DNA of 25,390 nt, from positions 1-25,390 of the forward strand of contig CANQFX010000007.1 of NCBI GenBank assembly GCA_947600015.1, written 5' to 3'. Made by a program: the position numbers and the translations under genes. The notes below the pieces were generated by a model. It saw nothing but the letters and a program-made list of their open reading frames with translations, had not been told where the DNA came from and made no database searches. The stretch is from an uncultured Bacilli bacterium (GTDB lineage: Bacteria > Bacillota_I > Bacilli_A > RF39 > UBA660). Shown one piece after another: positions 7,421 to 15,616 of the stretch. Numbering within the stretch: position 1 is the stretch's first letter; each line of letters opens with the position of its first letter.

Positions 7421-8230
7421 TTACATGTTAAACATCATCATCATAGAAATCAAAATAATTAACATTACACCAATACCAGTTACTACTAACATTACCATGG
7501 TTTGACTTTCCATATGATGAAGACGTTCTTGATATTTTGTTTCTCTTGCTTTATTTTGTAAATTAGATACCGTTCTAGAAAACATCATTAATCGCTCTTG
7601 TTTTCTTTCCTGAGATCCCAATCCTAAACGATATAAAAGTCGCATCATACGCATAGAATCCCTAACTGGATACGTATTGGCAAACTCCATATAAGGATCA
7701 ACAGAAGAGTCTCCTGAATTAATACGTTCAATTAATTTTCTTAACCCTGGTTTAAAAATTTCTGGAGCATCATCAATGGATTTTCCTATTGCAACCGGCA
7801 CCGTATAGTGCTGAATTAAAATTTCTAAACTTTTTAAATAGTATGGCAACATAACATCAATATCATGTAAGTGTGCTTTATAAAATTTTTTTAAACTACT
7901 ATAAGATGATTTAAATATGACTACTGCTACAACTGCTGCTAAAACTAAATTTAAAAAGAATTGAGAATCAATTAAATTGGCAGAATCTCCACCACTGATT
8001 GCAAATGCCAATACAATAAAAAAGGAAATAATAGCGTACAATACTCTTTTCATATACAATTGATCTGCATCTGCGTCATCCCCATATTTTGCATATACTA
8101 AGAAAGTATAATCTTCTTCTCTAAATATTTCTAGATATCGTGCATTATCTGCAATAAACTTATTTTTATCAATTGTATTATTATAAATTAATATAAATAT
8201 TAAAATTGCTCCTACAATTAATACTTCCAT
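7421..8230 (-). CDS. tadC: TadC-like pilus assembly platform protein
   Basis: A 269-residue integral membrane protein with an N-terminal helix (residues 2-18), two helices near residues 66-85 and 88-106, a cytoplasmic helical segment and a C-terminal hydrophobic pair (about 244-268). The central part has the look of the T2SSF/GspF fold. TadB and TadC together form the inner-membrane platform on which the CpaF ATPase acts. The start codon overlaps the stop of the tadB-like gene by one base (TAATG), so the two are translationally coupled. TadC rather than TadB is chosen from gene order (cpaF-tadB-tadC). Confidence 0.8.
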   Translation of the reverse strand: MEVLIVGAILIFILIYNNTIDKNKFIADNARYLEIFREEDYTFLVYAKYGDDADADQLYMKRVLYAIISFFIVLAFAISGGDSANLIDSQFFLNLVLAAVVAVVIFKSSYSSLKKFYKAHLHDIDVMLPYYLKSLEILIQHYTVPVAIGKSIDDAPEIFKPGLRKLIERINSGDSSVDPYMEFANTYPVRDSMRMMRLLYRLGLGSQERKQERLMMFSRTVSNLQNKARETKYQERLHHMESQTMVMLVVTGIGVMLIILISMMMMFNM

Positions 8231-9132
8231 TATTCAGCACCCACATTCTCATTATAATATTTTTCTCCTTTTAAAAGGAAATAGGTATTAATAACAATTG
8301 TCCCATGAAGTAATACTTGAATATACCATCGCTCTAGCAATACTAAATAAGTTTCTCTTCCTAACAAATATTGTACTAACATAACCATTAAGTACAGCAT
8401 AATTCCAAATTGTAAAAAGGATTTATGAAACGATTGTCTTTCAATTCTATCACGGTATACACTCTCTACTAACATATCAATATCTTGTTGCATATTTTCT
8501 AAGGAATCCGCAGAATTTCTTGCACCCTCTTTGGTAATCTGTAAAAATAACTGATGCATATTTTTCACGATATAAAAAGGATACAATTCACTCATATAAT
8601 TTAAAGCCTCATCAATCGTTCCGTTTTGATAGGATATTTCAATCATGTGATCCACATCACTTTTTACAGGATCTTCTAAGATACCAGAATTTCTTACTCC
8701 CTCTAATGATTTTACAAAGGACTGCGTCGTAGCAAACTCCATAATTACATTGGAAGTATAAGTTTGTATTTGCTCGAAAATAAATTCTGAATATACCTTC
8801 TTACAACGCAAATAAGATAAATAAGGAACAAACATGATTGCGGCAACAATATAGAAAATTGAAATAATTAAGTTATAAAAATATAGATAAGATACTACAC
8901 CAGCAAACCCACCAAGTACTCCAATTTGAATTAAATATTGTCTAGGAGTATACTCTTGTCCTAACTCTTTCGTTTTTTCTCGGACGGTCTTAAATGAATA
9001 AGGAGCAAACCTATCATAGACTTCCTGAACTTGAGAGGTAATAAATTTTCCAACATTTTGTCCTTGATAATTTCGATATAGAAAAATACCGACTACAATT
9101 ACAATAATAATGATTAATTCTTCAAAAAACAT
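8230..9132 (-). CDS. tadB: TadB-like pilus assembly platform protein
   Basis: A 300-residue membrane protein: N-terminal helix (residues 4-19), a hydrophobic block around 70-105, a cytoplasmic T2SSF-like helical bundle (about 110-230, with SLENMQQDIDMLVESVYRDR) and C-terminal helices near 240-255 and 270-288. It is one half of the TadB/TadC inner-membrane platform that anchors pilin polymerisation. It begins 13 bases after the CpaF stop, with AAAGGAG six bases before ATG 9132, and its own stop overlaps the tadC start. Family assignment rests on topology, size and position. Confidence 0.8.
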   Translation of the reverse strand: MFFEELIIIIVIVVGIFLYRNYQGQNVGKFITSQVQEVYDRFAPYSFKTVREKTKELGQEYTPRQYLIQIGVLGGFAGVVSYLYFYNLIISIFYIVAAIMFVPYLSYLRCKKVYSEFIFEQIQTYTSNVIMEFATTQSFVKSLEGVRNSGILEDPVKSDVDHMIEISYQNGTIDEALNYMSELYPFYIVKNMHQLFLQITKEGARNSADSLENMQQDIDMLVESVYRDRIERQSFHKSFLQFGIMLYLMVMLVQYLLGRETYLVLLERWYIQVLLHGTIVINTYFLLKGEKYYNENVGAE

Positions 9133-9145
9133 AATTTACTCCTTT

Positions 9146-10537
9146 CTATGCAGCACCTGTTTCCCCTAATCTACCAAGATTTGTATTAGGATTATCTACA
9201 ATCGCTTGTGTGGTTGGTGCAGGCTGTGCCATTAACACTGGCTGTGGTACTGTCATCTGTGGTGAGGGTTGCTGCGGTGTTGTGGTTGATTGTATCAAAG
9301 GAGAAACAATAGATGGCATTTCGCTTACTTTCGGTGCCATGACTGGCTGCGCCGCAACAGGTGTTGGTGCTGCTTCTGGTTGAGAAGAAGCATTAGAAAT
9401 TACAGGTTGCGTTGCATCATTCGTTTGAGTATCACTAGTATTTTCTACACTCGCTTCTTGTTCTTTTAACGCCATATCATCTGGTAATCTTGAAACAATC
9501 TCACTAACATCAATATTTTGATTTTCTAAATATTCTAACAAATGACTACTCGGTTTTCTCATCAATGGAGCCTTACCAAACAATTTCTGATAAATTGTTC
9601 TAGAACATGGTTTGTTATTTTCATCTACATAAAACTCTACTACTTCATCTACTTCTCTATGGAACTTTTTATATTCTTTGCTATAATATGCCTTAATATG
9701 AACTCCAATTTGAACATAACGATAAATTGTAGTTAAAAATTGATTTACATCTAGATCCGTTTCCATCAAACTGTATAAACGATAAGGAATAGCTGATGCC
9801 TTATCTGCATGAATAGTAGATAAAATATTATGTCCAGAAGAAATAGAATTTCGCACAGCAGTAACTGCTTCAGCACTACGTACTTCAGATAGTAAAATCC
9901 ATTTAGGATTTTGTCTCATACAAGTAACCAACACATCCGTATAACTCGCAACATTATTGGTCTTCATTGCCACGATATCCCTCTGTGGAAAAATTTTATC
10001 CAAGTGTAATTCAAGTGTATCCTCAATAGTAATAATTTTTTCACTCGTTTTCGTGTGACTTGCCAAATATTTAACAAACTCTGTTTTACCAGAACCAGTT
10101 TCCCCAGAAACGATAATATTACAGTGCCCTTGTACACATTTAATTAAGATATCGTGAATATCTTGAGTAAAGTAATCTTCTTTTAATAATTTTTCTTTCT
10201 CCAACCTTATTTTTGCTGGAGTTTTACGAATTACCATAGCAATTCCATTCGTTGCAATGGATTGATGAACGAAATTTAGACGCAGTTCCGCAGATTCTGC
10301 ATCTAAAAATGGTTTAGCATTATTAAAAGTTGTTCCCATGACATTAGAACATTGAAAGGCTAACTTTTCTACAAATTCAGGAGTTAGGCCCTCCACTTCT
10401 ACACGCATAGAACCTTGTGTTAGAGAACGAATCCATACTTGTCCGTTATTATCAAATGAAATATCTGTAATATCATCATTATCTAGTAATGAACGCAATG
10501 GTCCAAAATCTAACTTGTCAAATATATTTTCATTCAT
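9146..10537 (-). CDS. cpaF: CpaF/TadA-family secretion ATPase with Pro/Gln-rich tail
   Basis: Hexameric cytoplasmic ATPase that powers Tad/Flp pilus assembly; the family is homologous to VirB11 of type IV secretion. All hallmark motifs are present: Walker A GETGSGKT (145-152), Asp box IITIEDTLEL (168-177), Walker B WILLSEVRS (213-221, Glu218) and His box GHNILSTIHADKA (235-247). The N-terminal domain (1-110) carries the usual strand pattern with an RKTPAKIRL linker. After about residue 360 comes a ~100-residue low-complexity tail rich in Pro, Gln, Thr, Ser and Ala, ending LGRLGETGAA; most CpaF proteins stop before this point. The tail is in frame with no break and may be a flexible docking arm. 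CpaF is the only VirB11-type ATPase here and could serve both halves of the locus. Confidence 0.93.
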   Translation of the reverse strand: MNENIFDKLDFGPLRSLLDNDDITDISFDNNGQVWIRSLTQGSMRVEVEGLTPEFVEKLAFQCSNVMGTTFNNAKPFLDAESAELRLNFVHQSIATNGIAMVIRKTPAKIRLEKEKLLKEDYFTQDIHDILIKCVQGHCNIIVSGETGSGKTEFVKYLASHTKTSEKIITIEDTLELHLDKIFPQRDIVAMKTNNVASYTDVLVTCMRQNPKWILLSEVRSAEAVTAVRNSISSGHNILSTIHADKASAIPYRLYSLMETDLDVNQFLTTIYRYVQIGVHIKAYYSKEYKKFHREVDEVVEFYVDENNKPCSRTIYQKLFGKAPLMRKPSSHLLEYLENQNIDVSEIVSRLPDDMALKEQEASVENTSDTQTNDATQPVISNASSQPEAAPTPVAAQPVMAPKVSEMPSIVSPLIQSTTTPQQPSPQMTVPQPVLMAQPAPTTQAIVDNPNTNLGRLGETGAA

Positions 10538-10584
10538 CTAACCCACATCCCTTCTTTTTATTCTTTCACGTTTATTCTTTTCCT

Positions 10585-11394
10585 TTATTTTGTTTCTGTC
10601 CAAACAGTAACGCGATTAATCCAATCTTTTAATTGATCACTAGAGATTTGTAAATCACCTGGTTCATCCTTTAAACTCTCATTCGTTGGAACTGGTATTA
10701 AAGTTGAATCATAAGTTCTTAAGAATTCTGCTTTCTTTAATAGAATATAATATTCTTCCGGTAATGCAAACACAATCATTGCTGGTGTTCTTTGTTCATC
10801 TAAGTTAGAAAATACTGGTTGACCACTAGAGTCTTTTACTGCTAATACTTTAATATTAGACATTAGTTTTCCTAACATAATTTTATCTGCATCCGCTGTC
10901 ATTTGTGTATTTTCAGCAATTCGATTTACTGCCTTTAAATAAATATCAATATAGTTTCCAGGATAAACTGAGTTTCCATAAGTACTTGCTGTATCAACAG
11001 ACATATTATATAGAACGTACCCCTTTGGATAATCCAAAATAATATTATCTGGTAATTGTTCTTTTTCCACAACTACACTACGATAAAACAAACTTCCCTC
11101 TGGAATAACTGTATCCGCATCAGAATATTTATCAATAACATCTCCTTGTGTTCTAATAACGTCTCCTTCTAGCATAGAAGGAGGAACAGCTCTCGTTCCT
11201 ACCATATCGGATGTAATTTGTGTTCCTGGATTAATTTCTTTCGTTGCATATGGTACATTAATTGGATTAATTGCTGATTTTACACGCATATTGTACGCAA
11301 CATACAATACTACGATAGCAGCAACTACACCTAGTACAGTTACTGTGTTTTTATTAGATAGAAATTTTTTAATTCCACCACCTAAATTTCCCAT
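10585..11394 (-). CDS. cpaB: CpaB/RcpC-like SAF-domain pilus assembly protein
   Basis: A 269-residue membrane-anchored extracytoplasmic protein. One helix (about residues 18-34) is followed by a SAF-type domain (PYATKEINPGTQITSDMVGT), then the beta-rich RcpC-like region with YPGNYIDIYLKA and MIVFALPEEYYILLKKAE. CpaB/RcpC proteins act outside the inner membrane in Tad pilus assembly. In Gram-negative bacteria they assist the secretin, but no secretin exists here, so a cell-wall role is more likely. Start ATG at 11394 follows GTGAGGA by six bases. It lies 47 bases before cpaF. The assignment is firm from the SAF motif and operon position. Confidence 0.85.
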   Translation of the reverse strand: MGNLGGGIKKFLSNKNTVTVLGVVAAIVVLYVAYNMRVKSAINPINVPYATKEINPGTQITSDMVGTRAVPPSMLEGDVIRTQGDVIDKYSDADTVIPEGSLFYRSVVVEKEQLPDNIILDYPKGYVLYNMSVDTASTYGNSVYPGNYIDIYLKAVNRIAENTQMTADADKIMLGKLMSNIKVLAVKDSSGQPVFSNLDEQRTPAMIVFALPEEYYILLKKAEFLRTYDSTLIPVPTNESLKDEPGDLQISSDQLKDWINRVTVWTETK

Positions 11395-11415
11395 TTTTAT
11401 TCCTCACTTTCTTCT

Positions 11416-11895
11416 CTATTTGTTATTACTTCTTTCACCAATCTTTTTGCCAATATCATCATTTGGATCTTTTAATCTACTTTCAATATAAGTATCTTTT
11501 TCATAATCAGACTCAACAAGCGAATCTACTTGTGTAGTTAATCTTGCTGACTCTCCAGAAAAACTTAATACTGTATTAGAGTCTACCTTCACACTAACTT
11601 TAGGAGGAACTTCATTAATATCATAGAAACTAACGGTATAACCTCTTGTATTATCTACACTATCTGCAAAGCGACGAAGAAAACTTTCTACAAATTTTTC
11701 TTTATCGATTCGAATTAAACCATTTAATCGATAATAGCCAATATCTAATGCATCTTCCATTGCTGCATCCGTCGTTTCCTTTACTAAATAATAATCTAAT
11801 TCACTACCTGTGGAATAATTACTAATTACATTAATCAGTAATAAAGCAATTAATGCTAATAAAATAATTCCAACTGTTAACATTCCTTTATTCAT
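11416..11895 (-). CDS. Single-pass TadE-like pilus-associated protein of unknown role
   Basis: A 159-residue protein with a short cytoplasmic start, one hydrophobic helix (about residues 5-24) and a mostly beta/helix extracellular part (KEKFVESFLRRFADSV, FYDINEVPPKVSVKVDS), ending in a charged tail. The overall form matches TadE/TadG-like pseudopilins that accompany CpaB and CpaF in Firmicutes Tad loci. It sits between the 960-residue secreted protein and cpaB, with GGGAGG 10 bases before ATG 11895. It has no cysteines, unlike the other TadE-like protein at 6743-7171. Role as a minor pilin or assembly factor is inferred from context. Confidence 0.6.
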   Translation of the reverse strand: MNKGMLTVGIILLALIALLLINVISNYSTGSELDYYLVKETTDAAMEDALDIGYYRLNGLIRIDKEKFVESFLRRFADSVDNTRGYTVSFYDINEVPPKVSVKVDSNTVLSFSGESARLTTQVDSLVESDYEKDTYIESRLKDPNDDIGKKIGERSNNK

Positions 11896-11913
11896 CTTAT
11901 TTTAACCTCCCTA

Positions 11914-14796
11914 TTATTTCTCTGTAGACTCATAACTATTAGCTGTACCTACAGTATTGTTATATCCTAGTACCGCTTTTTTCTGAGCCGTAATAATAGC
12001 CCCTGATTCGCGGAACAAATCGCTACTATAAACATTAACACCATTGATTACTTTAAATGTTCCATTATAAGAAGTATACTTCTGCGTTTTATTATCTGCT
12101 CTAATATTTCTTAAATCTTTTGGTGTAAGAACAAAGCGATAATCCAAATACATATTTTCTTTATCTTCATCATAAATTTCGTCTTTTCTGCTCTCAATTA
12201 CTTCTAATAATTTTGCTGGATTCATTGCATATGCTTCATTTTTATTGGCAGGTAATGTAGCAGCGCTCGTCCAGTTAAATCCAATCTTTCTTCCTTCTCC
12301 AGGGAACAAATCTTCCAAATCAACAGAACGAACCTCATATCCTTCATCTCCAAAACATGGTGGTTCACAACATTCTTTTTTCGGATCACATGCTGGATCA
12401 TCCCCTGGACCACCATCTGGTGGTGTAGTAGAATTCAAGGCATAGAAACAATTAATTTTTAAATTCCAACCAAAGTATCCAAAATCTTTCGTTTGTGCTT
12501 GAATATTATATCCATTTGAAGTGCTTGTACTATCATCAAAACGTGCATAAGTTGCGATTTTTTTCGTAGGATCAGAACTATTTATCACTACTCCAATATC
12601 GTTATAGCATTGATTTAGTGTTTGAACATCACTAGCGGTTTTATTTGATGCCTTATAAATCTCGTAACAATTCCACCAAGCAGAATTAACATTTTGTGCA
12701 TTTAGTGGAGAACAGAATTGTTTTTCTTGTTTCTCCCAACCATCATCTGAACCTTCTATTTTATACGTGATATCACCGGTTTTATTATGAATCCAGGTTC
12801 CTGGGAAACTCCATTCTGTCATATACCAACGATTAGCATCATTTCCTCTATAACATCCTGCAAAATCTATCACGATTTTCTTACCATTATCATCATTATC
12901 CGTATAATCTGATTTTTTTGAATTTAATTTTTCACTTGTTGGAGATTTACTATATGGGAAATAAATTTTATTTACTACTGTATTATCATTTTTATCTTTC
13001 GTATCATATTTTACTGCAATTGCATATTCAGTAGTAGTTTCAGTACAACTTGCTGCAGCTTTACATGAAGTAACAGCGGCATTATATTTTTCAGTATTTA
13101 TTTTTAAATCAGCATCTATCTGACCTGGATTTAAATATTGGTCTCCACTACATCCTTCCCATGAACAAACATCTTGACATTCATAACCATTTCCATAATC
13201 ACGTCTTTTAAATCCTCCACTATCAGGGATATAGACCTTATTTCCGTTATTTCCCACAGCATATCCTGTATCTTGATACCAACGACCATAATTAGCATAC
13301 ACACCTCTACTACTTTGATCCGGACCATTAACCCATCGAATAGTATCTCCTACATGCACATAACATCCATTTGGATTATAACGTAAGCATTCATCCAGTT
13401 CTCCTGATGTATATACATAAGCTTGTGCCATATTTGTCACAAAAGTTTGATTATTAAAATTCAAAGGTAAATTTGTAGTATTTGTACCATATACTTTCTC
13501 ATAACATTTTTTACTACATTTTTGGCTATATTTACCTCCATCACATGTTTGAATACAAGAATCAAACTCTTCTTTTGGTCCTGCTTGATGAATATATGTT
13601 GGACTTCCATTACTACAAATCGGATATGGATTACAATACTCTTCTGTGATTTTTGGTTTTTCATAAGTTGCTACTGATTCACATTTGACATAACTTGTCA
13701 CTTTTACTTTATATTCAAAACAAAGCCCAGCTTTTGAAGATACAGGTGGTCCATATTCTACTTTTAACGCTTCTTCACAAGTCCTTGTACAAGTACCATT
13801 TGCTTGACTTCTTACTACATTTCCAGGTGCATAATTATACTCATATTCAAGAGAGTAAGGAACATCTTCCGTACTTTTAGCATAGTAATAATCTTTATTT
13901 TGGTCTAAATAATATTTTCCTGTAGTAGGATCATTTTGATATTTTGATATATTATCAATATCCTCAGCACTTAAATTTGCCCGACAATATAATTCAGCTG
14001 TATCTGTATCAGTTAGTTTTTTACCTGCACCTAAATTTCTTTTATGAGTGGCATCATTAGGAACATGACTAACAATTTCATTAAAGTTTTTATTAAAGTC
14101 ACTATTACTAATTGTTACTTTGTTTGTTTCGGGATCTGCTCCTGTTCCTGGAACAAAAGAATCAGGATCTATTATAGGATAGGTATTTAACGTTATGTTC
14201 CCTTTTTTTTCTGTCCCTTGCTTTTCATTTGTAAGTTCTACTGTAAATGCACCTTTGTATTTATATTCTTCATCAGTTATTGTAGAATATCTAGAATCAT
14301 TTACTCCTAAACATCCATCCGTAGAAGATACTAATCCAATTGTGACACTATATAATCCATCAGCATCACGTAACAAATATCCTATATTAGTTCCATTTTT
14401 TCCTGAACTAGCATCTATTATCGCTGTATATGGATTTACCGCAGTTGATGCAACTACTTTAAATTTTGCATCTTTCAAATCACTTGCCTTACCATCAAAT
14501 ACAATTTTAAAGTTATATTGCCCTAAACCATATAAGTTTTCATCAGTCGGAAAATTTGCACATTCTTTATCGCTATAGGTTTTTGTTGTTTCATCATATT
14601 TGGAACACCACCGCACTAATCTTGGCTTGTATTTGTCATATAAATCACCCGCATTACATGTCTTACTTTTTTCATCTAGATAAGCCTTTATTTGTTCTTG
14701 CGTAAGTTCTTCTGCTTTTGCATCCATATTCAAGAAAATGAATCCTAAAACCATTACTAAAACAACCCCAATTATTCCCAACTTATGCTTTTTCAT
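11914..14796 (-). CDS. Large Cys-rich secreted protein, candidate pilus tip or adhesin
   Basis: A 960-residue exported protein. A Lys-starting signal peptide with hydrophobic core (about residues 6-24) and an AKA-type cleavage site is followed by an entirely extracellular chain with many cysteines. They cluster in the middle (CTRTCEEAL, CIQTCDGGKYSQKCSKKCY, CQDVCSWEGC) and near the end (ACDPKKECCEPPCFG). There is no C-terminal membrane helix and no LPxTG- or NPxTN-like sorting signal that I can see. The gene overlaps the end of the sortase gene by 14 bases and lies upstream of the pilus assembly genes. No known domain is recognised with confidence. A pilus-tip adhesin or tip-complex protein is the best inference. 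Disulphide bonds would be expected to shape it. Confidence 0.7.
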   Translation of the reverse strand: MKKHKLGIIGVVLVMVLGFIFLNMDAKAEELTQEQIKAYLDEKSKTCNAGDLYDKYKPRLVRWCSKYDETTKTYSDKECANFPTDENLYGLGQYNFKIVFDGKASDLKDAKFKVVASTAVNPYTAIIDASSGKNGTNIGYLLRDADGLYSVTIGLVSSTDGCLGVNDSRYSTITDEEYKYKGAFTVELTNEKQGTEKKGNITLNTYPIIDPDSFVPGTGADPETNKVTISNSDFNKNFNEIVSHVPNDATHKRNLGAGKKLTDTDTAELYCRANLSAEDIDNISKYQNDPTTGKYYLDQNKDYYYAKSTEDVPYSLEYEYNYAPGNVVRSQANGTCTRTCEEALKVEYGPPVSSKAGLCFEYKVKVTSYVKCESVATYEKPKITEEYCNPYPICSNGSPTYIHQAGPKEEFDSCIQTCDGGKYSQKCSKKCYEKVYGTNTTNLPLNFNNQTFVTNMAQAYVYTSGELDECLRYNPNGCYVHVGDTIRWVNGPDQSSRGVYANYGRWYQDTGYAVGNNGNKVYIPDSGGFKRRDYGNGYECQDVCSWEGCSGDQYLNPGQIDADLKINTEKYNAAVTSCKAAASCTETTTEYAIAVKYDTKDKNDNTVVNKIYFPYSKSPTSEKLNSKKSDYTDNDDNGKKIVIDFAGCYRGNDANRWYMTEWSFPGTWIHNKTGDITYKIEGSDDGWEKQEKQFCSPLNAQNVNSAWWNCYEIYKASNKTASDVQTLNQCYNDIGVVINSSDPTKKIATYARFDDSTSTSNGYNIQAQTKDFGYFGWNLKINCFYALNSTTPPDGGPGDDPACDPKKECCEPPCFGDEGYEVRSVDLEDLFPGEGRKIGFNWTSAATLPANKNEAYAMNPAKLLEVIESRKDEIYDEDKENMYLDYRFVLTPKDLRNIRADNKTQKYTSYNGTFKVINGVNVYSSDLFRESGAIITAQKKAVLGYNNTVGTANSYESTEK

Positions 14797-15598
14797 TGCC
14801 TACTTCATCACCTTTCATAATTTTTTCTATTTCTTTATAATTATCCGTTTCCTCTACTTGATAATTATGAAGTCTCTCATTTTTTCTTACCATTCTGGCA
14901 TCTACTTTAAATTCGATAGAAGAATTTTCCTTTCCAAACATTCTTGTACAAGTAATCAATGTAATGATTTTATCATTTTCATCTACATCGATATCAAATT
15001 CAAACAGACTATTCTTTTTTGCTTTTTTTATGTATGATTTCAATTCTTTTTTTGTATAATTGTTATCTTTATATAACTTCAAGTCATAACGTTCCTCAAA
15101 ACCTACTGCAAAAATTTTATAAAGATAGTCCTTTCCATCAATAGTATATTGAATATATTTATTTTCTTTCACAAAGTCAGGATAGATAAATGCCATTAAT
15201 TCTTCAAAACGTTCAAAATAATCTAATCCAATTTCAGGATTTTTAGAAAGATTCATAATATTATGTCCCATAATATTAACTTTATTGTATAACTTTTCTT
15301 TAGTAATAATATTCCATAAGAAATCTTTTTTACTTACTTTTGTTTCTACATCGTTTCTTTCATATCCAATAATTGGTGTATCAATTTTCGTTCCTTGTAC
15401 TCTTAACCAAGCAAATGTTTTATAACCCTCTTCATCTTTTTTTCTTTCTTCTTTAATATTTTCTGTTCTACTTTCGATTTGATATATTTTTTTGGGAAAA
15501 ATCAATATCATACTACCAAATAGAATAAAACATACTAGAAGAATAATTCCTATAAATAAAGTTATCTTTTTCCGTTTTGATGCTTTTTTTCTTGGCAT
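14783..15598 (-). CDS. Class B-like sortase
   Basis: A 271-residue type II membrane protein with a basic N-terminus and one helix (about residues 12-34), so the catalytic domain is outside the cell. The sortase residues are all present: His112 in NIMGHN, Cys217 in ITLITCTRM and Arg235 in KVDARMV. The segment WLRVQGTKIDTPIIGY (64-79) and the long insert before the Cys are like class B enzymes. Sortases join surface proteins to the wall or to pilin by transpeptidation at a short C-terminal signal. Its stop overlaps the start of the 960-residue secreted protein, making that protein the obvious partner, yet no standard sorting signal is seen there. Start ATG at 15598 follows AGGTGA by four bases. 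Confidence 0.9.
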   Translation of the reverse strand: MPRKKASKRKKITLFIGIILLVCFILFGSMILIFPKKIYQIESRTENIKEERKKDEEGYKTFAWLRVQGTKIDTPIIGYERNDVETKVSKKDFLWNIITKEKLYNKVNIMGHNIMNLSKNPEIGLDYFERFEELMAFIYPDFVKENKYIQYTIDGKDYLYKIFAVGFEERYDLKLYKDNNYTKKELKSYIKKAKKNSLFEFDIDVDENDKIITLITCTRMFGKENSSIEFKVDARMVRKNERLHNYQVEETDNYKEIEKIMKGDEVGNEKA

Positions 15599-15616
15599 TT
15601 TATCACCTACTTACTT

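Noticed and set aside
12222..14578. Several 60-127 codon ORFs in other frames within the 960-residue gene
   Set aside because: They have no ribosome sites or coherent domains and follow from the codon bias of the real gene.
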